In this document: positions 1 through 5,306 of the stretch, piece by piece
Numbering within the stretch: the first letter of the stretch is position 1
Layout: the number at the start of each line of letters is the position of its first letter
NCBI GenBank assembly: GCA_003242645.1
Contig: QGVC01000174.1
Span: forward strand, 1-7,571
Source: Pseudomonadota bacterium
Lineage (GTDB): Bacteria; Pseudomonadota; Alphaproteobacteria; Rhizobiales; Hyphomicrobiaceae
Length of the DNA stretch: 7,571 bases
Direction: 5' to 3'
The notes under the pieces: generated by a model
What the model was told of the DNA's origin: nothing
Databases searched by the model: none
What the model saw: only the letters and a program-made list of their open reading frames with translations
Translations under genes and position numbers: made by a program

Positions 1-157
1 CTATAATACGGTTATCTACGCAGTTGCCCCGTACGATGGGGGAGAGTTCTCCAGCGGCATCAATAGCCCCGATCAGCTAAGCCTACTTCCTAAGGATTAT
101 GTGGGCGGGATCTGGACCGACCGCATCGACATCATCGGCATGCTGCTTGCGAATTGA
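1..157 (+). CDS. C-terminal fragment, probable glycerophosphodiester phosphodiesterase (partial)
   Basis: Only the last 51 codons are in the window, read from base 2 and ending at TGA 155-157. The start lies upstream of the left edge. The visible C-terminus has a beta-strand-like VIYAVAP, then a loop, then GGIWTDRIDIIG close to the end. Glycerophosphodiester phosphodiesterases (GDPD, TIM-barrel fold) typically finish with a strand reading roughly G-I-x-T-D-R followed by a short helix, so the match is to the last barrel strand. That family hydrolyses glycerophosphodiesters to glycerol-3-phosphate and an alcohol. The catalytic residues lie nearer the N-terminus and cannot be checked here. The gene is separated from the next one by 177 bases, so co-transcription is possible but not shown. 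The reading frame is secure, because the other two forward frames are interrupted or lack a sensible end. The family call is moderate and rests on one motif. Confidence 0.5.
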   Translation, partial: YNTVIYAVAPYDGGEFSSGINSPDQLSLLPKDYVGGIWTDRIDIIGMLLAN

Positions 158-334
158 AGCCGCCGAAAAGGCATTTTCCGACAAGAGACAGCGATTCCAG
201 GCAATCTCAAGCCGCTTCAATATGCCGTGAAAGATCTCTTGCGCCACTTTCGCAGCATGGCTGCGCCCGATTAGGATCCCGCCATCAGCCCACGATGATC
301 CCGGAAACGCCACCAAGAGGAACGGGAGGATCAC

Positions 335-1315
335 ATGTTGTGCTTCAATCGACGCAAGTTTGTGATGTCGGCTGCATCGGCCGGTGCCGTCTTCGGCTTG
401 ACGAAACGTATCGAAATTATTCCGTCGGCGCTTGCTCAATCGGACGGAGCCTCACCGCTTAATCCGACCGGAGCAAAATTTCACAAGTTCAAAGTCGGCG
501 ACATCGAAGTCACCACGATTTTCGACGGAGCTGGATTGCGGGACCACGATCCCCAGTTCGTCAGGAATGCCAGCGTGGAAGATGTGAAGGCCTCGCTGCG
601 GGCGGCGGGCATGCCCGATGACAAGGTCCCCAACTCTTACACCGTGACGGTTGTAAAGCTCGGCGATCGAACAATTATGTTCGATGCAGGAAACGGGGCT
701 GGGCGTGCGCCGGGCATCGGATTGTTATCTGAAAATATGAAGGCGGCCGGCATCGATCCCGCCAGCCTCAGCGCGATCGTTGTGACGCATTTCCATCCTG
801 ACCACATCTTCGGCCTGATGGCAGGCGAAGATGGCCAAGTTTATTCCGATATCGAAATCATCGTGCCCGAGGTGGAATACGCCTTCTGGACGGATCCGGC
901 TGTTATCGACAAACTGCCAGAGAGCAGGCGCGGCCTCGCCCGGCGCGTGCAGGCCACGATGCCGAGTTGGAAGAACATAACCCAAGTCGCGGAAGAGAAG
1001 GACGCGCTCCCCGGCGTTCGCGCCGTAAAAACCTATGGTCACACCCCCGGCCACACAAGCTATCTTGTGTCGTCAGGTAGCGCCCAGCTGCTGGTGCTGG
1101 GAGACGTGACCAACATTCCTCCTTTGAATCTCCGCAATCCCGGCTGGCATATTGCCTTTGATCAAGATGCTGAAATGGCCGAGGCGACGCGCCGCAGGAT
1201 CTTCGACCAGATCGTAGCCGATAGGATCGTCTGCACCGGCTACCACTGGGGCATGCCAGGCGCCGGCACCATTGAGAAGGACGGTGACGGTTACGTTCTG
1301 AAACCTGTAGCATGA
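335..1315 (+). CDS. Tat-exported MBL-fold metallo-hydrolase (OPHC2/lactonase-like)
   Basis: This 326-residue protein has the metallo-beta-lactamase fold with a full set of metal ligands. These are the HxHxDH motif H152-F-H154-P-D156-H157, GHTPGH with H240, a Gly-Asp pair with D257, and a C-terminal GYHWG with H304. This is a two-metal hydrolase site. The GHTPGH motif and the late His in a GYHWGMPG context resemble the OPHC2-like/lactonase branch rather than true beta-lactamases. Substrates in that branch include lactones and organophosphate esters, so the exact substrate is not determined. The N-terminus is a signal peptide with a twin arginine (N5-R6-R7-K8-F9-V10), a short hydrophobic stretch and an Ala-Leu-Ala cleavage site before Q35. 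It is therefore probably folded with metal in the cytoplasm and exported through Tat. The start ATG has a strong GGGAGGA Shine-Dalgarno at 324-330. The gene stands alone, with a strong hairpin 45 bases past its stop. Confidence 0.88.
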   Translation: MLCFNRRKFVMSAASAGAVFGLTKRIEIIPSALAQSDGASPLNPTGAKFHKFKVGDIEVTTIFDGAGLRDHDPQFVRNASVEDVKASLRAAGMPDDKVPNSYTVTVVKLGDRTIMFDAGNGAGRAPGIGLLSENMKAAGIDPASLSAIVVTHFHPDHIFGLMAGEDGQVYSDIEIIVPEVEYAFWTDPAVIDKLPESRRGLARRVQATMPSWKNITQVAEEKDALPGVRAVKTYGHTPGHTSYLVSSGSAQLLVLGDVTNIPPLNLRNPGWHIAFDQDAEMAEATRRRIFDQIVADRIVCTGYHWGMPGAGTIEKDGDGYVLKPVA

Positions 1316-1360
1316 CAACCTCTTAGCCGCCCTAGCTTAGGTCGGCGCCACATGGCCGAA

Positions 1361-1393
1361 GGCCAAATGCCCTTTGCTCACGGGCATTTGGCC
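1361..1393 (+). terminator. Perfect 12-bp hairpin, probable transcription terminator of the hydrolase gene
   Basis: GGCCAAATGCCC at 1361-1372 and GGGCATTTGGCC at 1382-1393 are exact reverse complements, with a 9-base loop between them. The hairpin begins 45 bases after the hydrolase stop, which suits an end-of-transcript structure. There is no run of T after the stem, so it is not a classical Rho-independent terminator. An mRNA-protecting stem or a repeat-family element are alternatives. Confidence 0.5.
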
Positions 1394-1581
1394 GGCATCC
1401 AAGCGCGTGCAGCGCTTGTCGCAGCCGAATCCTATGCCTAACGCGCTTCCAAACACGGCCACATTTTCGACCTAGCTTAACGAGTGCCAGATGCTCACGT
1501 AGGCGTCGGCGGACGTTTGTGGCTGGGATTGGCCGGAGACTTGTGCGTCGATGTGTGGCCTGCTTGCCAAGAGATCCCAGA

Positions 1582-1597
1582 TGCATTTCCAAATGCA
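1582..1597. promoter_or_regulatory. 16-bp palindrome, possible operator upstream of the kinase gene
   Basis: TGCATTT-CC-AAATGCA is a perfect palindrome with 7-bp arms and a 2-base centre, compact enough for a dimeric regulator. It lies about 80 bases before the furthest-upstream kinase start and about 200 before the preferred start. Its right arm with the centre (CCAAATGC, 1589-1596) repeats the 8-mer in the hairpin at 1363-1370. No regulator is known for it. Confidence 0.25.
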
Positions 1598-1798
1598 ACA
1601 GCAGGCGAGGAGATTCCTCCAACGTCGCTCGGGCGAAGCACTGCGGCGCAGATAAAGCATTGTAAGATGCCATAGTTGCTTTTCGCCAAACTGTTCGTCA
1701 CAAATGCAAGGTCAACACAGAAACCAGATCGGACATACCGAGTGGGGAATCTTAGTCGGCTTGGCCCACGCGTATCGCCCTCGGGAAGACCGCTTATC

Positions 1799-3544
1799 TT
1801 GAACAAGCGTGAATACTCGTTCTCTGTCCTACTCGGTTTGGTCACACTTGCCTCTGTGCTGCCGCTGCTCCTGCTCGGCATCGTCGGCCTGTCTGCTTAC
1901 GTCGCAGAGGAGCAGGCGGATCAGCTCAATCGACTGAATCGCTACAATGAGACGCTGGCCAGCGCCGTCGACCGCGAGCTCAGAGGGTACTTGGATCTGG
2001 CCGAGGTTCTGGCCGCATCCCGTTATTTGGCCGAGGGTGATTTGAAGGCATTTGGACAGCTTGCCCGCGACGCAGGTACGAGGGCCAGGGGGCACATTGT
2101 CTTGATTGATCCATCCGGGCAGCAGCTTGTGAACACCCGGACCCCAACCGATGAAAACTTGCCTCTGACAGAGGACATGGAAAGCCTGCGGGAGGTCGTA
2201 CAAAGCGGCAACCCTGCGGTTGGCGATCTTTTTGTCGGCGCGATCTCGAACCAGCTCCTCTTTGTGATCCGGGTTCCAGTAATAGTCGACGGGGAAGTCC
2301 GATATGTCCTTTCCTTTGAGCCCGAGCTGGATGTCATCCGAAAGGTAATCGAACAGACCTTCTTGCCAGACGAATGGCGCGCGGCTGTCATAGATGGGAA
2401 CGGGCGTATGGTTGCCCGCTCATCGCAGCATGAGCAATTTTACGGCAGGTTAACGTCCGAGGAGTGGCGCGCGGGGCTTCAAGGGCCGTACGGCTTTATA
2501 GAAGCGGTCGACTTCGAGGGTCGCGAGGTGCTCACGAGCTACCGGCGAAGTGGCGCGAGCAATTGGTATATTCTGATCTGGGCACCTAAGTCAGCGCTCA
2601 ACGATCCGCTATATCGTTCGCTTTTCTTGGCACTGGGGCTCGCTGCAATGATGCTTCTTGCATCGATTGCTGCGGGTCTCCTTGCCGGCCGCGCCGTCGC
2701 AAGACCAATTCAGCAGCTCCTGGATACTGCCCGGGCAATCGAAGCGGGGCAGCCCGTCGAGTTCCAGCCAACTCATCAACGCGAAGCGAACATCGTCGGC
2801 CACGCACTTGCCGAGGCCGCGCGCAGCATCGCCGCACGCGAGCAGGCGCTGCGTAAGAGCGAGTTGCACACCCGGTTCGTCATGCGCGAGTTGGCTCATC
2901 GTTCCAAGAACTTGTTGGCAGTGGTCCAGGCGATCGCGCGGCAAACCGGCCGGTCTGCGCGGGATATCGACGACTTCACGGCGCAATTCGGAGAGAGGTT
3001 GGCGGGGCTCGGCCGCTCGCAGGATCTTCTGGTGCAGAAAAACTGGCAGGGCGTGTCGTTGAGCGATCTTGTATCCGCGCAGCTCAAGCCGTTCGTCGAG
3101 GCCGACAACAACAGAGTTGATGCCAACGGCCCGCCAGTGCTCCTCGATGCGGATGCCGCGCAGAACATCGGCATGGCTTTACATGAGCTGGCTACCAATG
3201 CCTCGAAGCACGGTGCACTTTCCGTTCCGACCGGTCGCGTCGATATCGCTTGGGGCTGGCTGCCGAGCGAAATTGGCGAGCGAGGGCGAAGGCTGCAACT
3301 GCAATGGAGCGAGTCCGGCGGGCCTCCCGTTACGCCTCCGAAACGCAAAGGGTTCGGACACTCCGTCATCGAGCGCCTTACCGCATCCAGCCTGCACGGC
3401 ACGGCCAAGCTCGACTGGAGACCAGAAGGACTGCTCTGGACCCTCGAGGTGCCCGAGGGCTCGATAACAAAGAGCGAGCAGAACGAGGTGGAGGCTTCTT
3501 CACCTACCCAATTCGAAACCGCGAATTCAGTTCCTGAGCACTAA
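1799..3544 (+). CDS. Membrane sensor histidine kinase, HWE family, with Cache-like sensor and HAMP
   Basis: This is a 581-residue sensor kinase counted from TTG 1799. Membrane segment 1 covers about residues 8-35. The periplasmic part (about 36-272) has two PAS-like halves, around IDPSG (103-107) and IDGNG (198-202), like a double Cache sensor. Membrane segment 2 is about 275-297 and HAMP about 298-350. The phospho-acceptor box ELAHRSKN has H367. The ATP-binding part has HELATNASKHGAL (H462, N467), W503-S-E505 and GFG at 518-520. His in the N-box together with W-x-E defines the HWE class common in Hyphomicrobiales, which often signals through single-domain or PhyR-type regulators. No response regulator is adjacent, so the partner and ligand are unknown. 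The open frame extends up to TTG 1676 (622 residues), and GTG 1742 is another option. TTG 1799 is preferred because GGGAAG lies 10 bases upstream and the first membrane helix follows at once. No in-frame ATG exists in the leader. Confidence 0.88.
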   Translation: MNKREYSFSVLLGLVTLASVLPLLLLGIVGLSAYVAEEQADQLNRLNRYNETLASAVDRELRGYLDLAEVLAASRYLAEGDLKAFGQLARDAGTRARGHIVLIDPSGQQLVNTRTPTDENLPLTEDMESLREVVQSGNPAVGDLFVGAISNQLLFVIRVPVIVDGEVRYVLSFEPELDVIRKVIEQTFLPDEWRAAVIDGNGRMVARSSQHEQFYGRLTSEEWRAGLQGPYGFIEAVDFEGREVLTSYRRSGASNWYILIWAPKSALNDPLYRSLFLALGLAAMMLLASIAAGLLAGRAVARPIQQLLDTARAIEAGQPVEFQPTHQREANIVGHALAEAARSIAAREQALRKSELHTRFVMRELAHRSKNLLAVVQAIARQTGRSARDIDDFTAQFGERLAGLGRSQDLLVQKNWQGVSLSDLVSAQLKPFVEADNNRVDANGPPVLLDADAAQNIGMALHELATNASKHGALSVPTGRVDIAWGWLPSEIGERGRRLQLQWSESGGPPVTPPKRKGFGHSVIERLTASSLHGTAKLDWRPEGLLWTLEVPEGSITKSEQNEVEASSPTQFETANSVPEH

Positions 3545-3584
3545 TTGGCGTACACGCGGTGCAATTTGCGAGGGGGCCGTCACG

Positions 3585-4403
3585 CTACTGTCCGTGGTCA
3601 GCCTTTTGAGGATGGTCGTACGCCCAACGTCGAATGTGCTCAGCAATAGCGTCTAACCCATCCGTCAGAGCGGCGGGTCCAGGCTGCAGGATAATCGTCG
3701 ATTTGATTTCGAAGATGTTGCCGTTACGAACAGCGGGAATGGAGTCGAATCCCTTGCGGGCCCGCACCTGCTCAGGGCGAAATTTTTTTCCGCACCACGA
3801 ACCGAAAATGATGTCCGGGCCAGCGGCGATAACATCTTCTTCCGTGACAATCCGCTCTTTCGCCGACTGGCGCGCAGCATTCGAAGCGAAGACATCGATA
3901 CCACCAGCCAATTGGATGAGCTCCGAAACCCACCCGATCCCGGAGATCATGGGAGCATTCCACTCTTCGAAGTAGACCTTGGGGCGACGGGGCAGCGACT
4001 TCGCGGCGGCAGCCACTGACTCGAGGCGCTTCTGCAATTTTCCGGCTAGCTCCTCACCCTTCGCCTGAGCACCCACCATAGCTGCGAGCACGCGAATCAT
4101 ATCCAGGATGCCGGCAACCGTGCGCTGGTTGAAAGCGTGCACGGCGACCCCTTCCCGAATGAGGCCAGCGACGATGTCTGCCTGGAGATCAGAGAAGGCA
4201 AGCACCAGGTCCGGCTCGAGGGCGAGGATCTTCGGAATGTCGGCGCTGATGAACGCAGAGACACGCGGCTTTTCTTTCCGAACGCGAGGTGGTCGCACCG
4301 CGTATCCGGAGACTCCGACGATCCGCGCTTCCTCTCCGAGCAAATAGAGAGTCTCAACTGTCTCCTCGGTCAGGCAGACGATCCGCTCAGGTGGGAAGGC
4401 CAT
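3585..4403 (-). CDS. BtuF-like substrate-binding protein (cobalamin/siderophore ABC type) without signal peptide
   Basis: This 272-residue protein is of the periplasmic-binding-protein class III fold (Peripla_BP_2, BtuF/FhuD group). The N-lobe opens with ERIVCLTEETVETLYLLG and VGVSGYAVRPP, then ILALEPDLVLAFSDLQ. A long linking helix follows, and the C-lobe carries PKVYFEEW, the segment from GPDIIFGSWCGKKF, and the C-terminal ILQPGPA. These match proteins annotated as cobalamin-binding. ABC-linked members capture B12 or iron-chelates for import, but no permease or ATPase gene is nearby. The chosen ATG (4401-4403) has GGAGG at 4411-4415 with an ideal 7-base spacer. The longest frame begins at ATG 4437-4439 (284 residues), but that start lacks a ribosome site, and ATG 4409 is only one base from GGAGG. 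Neither version has a hydrophobic signal peptide or a lipobox, which is odd for a binding protein. The substrate is inferred from family resemblance only. Confidence 0.8.
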   Translation of the reverse strand: MAFPPERIVCLTEETVETLYLLGEEARIVGVSGYAVRPPRVRKEKPRVSAFISADIPKILALEPDLVLAFSDLQADIVAGLIREGVAVHAFNQRTVAGILDMIRVLAAMVGAQAKGEELAGKLQKRLESVAAAAKSLPRRPKVYFEEWNAPMISGIGWVSELIQLAGGIDVFASNAARQSAKERIVTEEDVIAAGPDIIFGSWCGKKFRPEQVRARKGFDSIPAVRNGNIFEIKSTIILQPGPAALTDGLDAIAEHIRRWAYDHPQKADHGQ

Positions 4404-4471
4404 GGGCATGCCTCCATTTGGGTTTCGCGCATCGGCCATTACTCTGCGTGGAGACCCAGTAGCGGACCCGC

Positions 4472-4500
4472 TTGTTAAGGATCAGGCCGGATGCTAGGAG
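4472..4500 (+). promoter_or_regulatory. Weak candidate sigma-70-type promoter for rnd
   Basis: TTGTTA (4472-4477), a 17-base spacer and TAGGAG (4495-4500) preceded by an extended-minus-10-like TGC lie about 60 bases before the ribonuclease D start. The minus-10 match is poor. It sits in the 157-base divergent region, which must also hold the promoter of the minus-strand gene, and I could not pick that one out. Confidence 0.22.
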
Positions 4501-4501
4501 T

Positions 4502-4548
4502 GTCAAATCGAGCTTCAGCATGAGGAAAGTTCGCCGAAGCTCAATGAC
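4502..4548 (+). promoter_or_regulatory. Leader stem-loop just upstream of the rnd ribosome site
   Basis: GAGCTTC (4510-4516) pairs exactly with GAAGCTC (4536-4542). The flanking GTCA (4502-4505) can pair with TGAC (4545-4548) across a small internal loop. The structure ends two bases before the AGGGG ribosome site at 4551-4555, so it could influence translation of ribonuclease D. Only the complementarity is seen; any function is inferred. Confidence 0.3.
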
Positions 4549-4560
4549 TTAGGGGTCGAG

Positions 4561-5181
4561 ATGGCCAATCCGCGCATCGAGTTGCACAAGGGTGATCTGC
4601 CGGCCGGGCTCGATCTCGGCCCATCGGTTGCTGTCGACACGGAAGCCCTAGGCCTCAAGCCTCAACGAGACCGGCTCTGCCTGGTCCAGCTTTCAGCGGG
4701 CGACAACACAGCACATCTCATCCAGTTCACGCGTGGCGATTATTCCGCCCCGCGGCTCAAGGCGCTGCTGACCGACCCTGCCGTACTCAAGATCTTTCAC
4801 TTTGCCCGGTTCGACATCGCTATTCTCAAGGCCTACCTGGGCGTCACCACCGCACCGCTCTACTGCACGAAAATCGCCTCAAAGCTGGCTCGCACGTACA
4901 CAGATCGCCACAGCCTCAAGGACCTTGTCAGTGAGTTCGTTGGCATAGAGCTCTCAAAACAACAGCAATGCTCCGACTGGGGTGCTGCAGAGCTGACGCA
5001 GCAGCAGCTTCAGTATGCCGCCTCCGACGTGCTCTATCTTCACGCCGTAAAGGCGCGACTTGACGCCATGCTCGAGCGGGAAGGACGGCAACACTTGGCC
5101 AAGGCCTGCTTCGATTTTCTGTCTACGCGCGCCGAGCTCGACCTGCTCGGGTTCGACGATCTCGACCCCTTCGCCCATTAG
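4561..5181 (+). CDS. rnd: Short ribonuclease D (DEDDy 3'-5' exoribonuclease)
   Basis: This 206-residue protein is of the DnaQ-like DEDDy exonuclease fold. The four acidic metal ligands and the catalytic Tyr are visible: D26 and E28 in VDTEALGL, D85 in HFARFDI, and Y152 with D156 in YAASDVLYL. RNase D trims the 3' ends of tRNA precursors and other small RNAs with two metal ions in the cytoplasm. The Escherichia coli enzyme is about 375 residues because it has C-terminal HRDC domains. This one stops soon after the exonuclease domain, as in many alphaproteobacterial homologues annotated as RNase D, so it is not a truncation. ATG 4561 has AGGGG at 4551-4555 with a 5-base gap. The next gene in the same direction is the LPS-transport gene 125 bases on, the neighbourhood commonly seen in rhizobia. 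Whether they share a transcript is open, since a promoter candidate and a hairpin lie between them. Confidence 0.93.
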   Translation: MANPRIELHKGDLPAGLDLGPSVAVDTEALGLKPQRDRLCLVQLSAGDNTAHLIQFTRGDYSAPRLKALLTDPAVLKIFHFARFDIAILKAYLGVTTAPLYCTKIASKLARTYTDRHSLKDLVSEFVGIELSKQQQCSDWGAAELTQQQLQYAASDVLYLHAVKARLDAMLEREGRQHLAKACFDFLSTRAELDLLGFDDLDPFAH

Positions 5182-5185
5182 AGCT

Positions 5186-5235
5186 TGGCAAGTCCGTGCT
5201 CGACAGATGTGCGTGATCGTCAGTCGAGCTTGCCA
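5186..5235 (+). promoter_or_regulatory. Bulged 13-bp hairpin between rnd and the LPS-transport gene
   Basis: The inner stem GCTCGAC (5198-5204) pairs with GTCGAGC (5223-5229). The outer stem TGGCAA (5186-5191) pairs with TTGCCA (5230-5235). The right arm is continuous and the left arm has a 6-base bulge (5192-5197), giving 13 exact pairs. It starts 4 bases after the rnd stop. There is no T-tract. It may be a terminator, a processing or stability element, or an operator, because its right foot overlaps the likely promoter. Confidence 0.4.
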
Positions 5236-5258
5236 CCGGTCCCATTATCTCCCTATTT
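5230..5258 (+). promoter_or_regulatory. Candidate housekeeping promoter for the lptC-lptA gene
   Basis: TTGCCA (5230-5235), a 17-base spacer and CTATTT (5253-5258) resemble the rhizobial housekeeping pattern CTTGAC/CTATAT. The base before TTGCCA is C, as in that consensus. A start near 5265 would leave a leader of about 40 bases before ATG 5307. The minus-35 box is also part of the hairpin at 5186-5235. Confidence 0.38.
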
Positions 5259-5306
5259 TGCCGCCAGATTCACGCGAAGCACGGATCGATCATCCCTGAG
5301 CGCGCG

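Larger units (their letters stand above)
1316..1675. other. Non-coding gap between hydrolase and kinase genes
   Basis: These 360 bases contain no convincing gene, and the gap reaches 1798 if the kinase starts at its better-placed TTG. Short open frames exist on both strands, but none has a ribosome site or a recognisable protein. The stretch does carry a perfect 12-bp hairpin (1361-1393) and a 7-bp-arm palindrome (1582-1597). It also has the 9-mer CCTAGCTTA twice, at 1331-1339 and 1471-1479, the first inside the small palindrome CCTA-GCT-TAGG. No transposase remnant or tRNA was seen. Confidence 0.6.

Noticed and set aside
83..439. 118-residue minus-strand open frame over the left edge
   Set aside because: It overlaps the end of the partial forward gene and the start of the hydrolase, has no recognisable domain or ribosome site, and looks like chance in GC-rich DNA.
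154..462. 102-residue forward open frame before the hydrolase
   Set aside because: It runs into the hydrolase gene in another frame and across its Shine-Dalgarno site, and its product has no protein-like pattern.
1556..1570. TGGC...TTGC pattern suggesting a sigma-54 promoter upstream of the kinase
   Set aside because: The spacing is about three bases too short for the conserved GG/GC pair of sigma-54 promoters.
1484..1675. Small open frames on both strands in the 1316-1675 gap
   Set aside because: No ribosome site, no known motif, and no sign of a decayed transposase or other gene that I could support.
2896..3408. 170-residue minus-strand open frame inside the kinase gene
   Set aside because: It is antisense to the conserved HWE kinase core, which fully explains the coding signal there.
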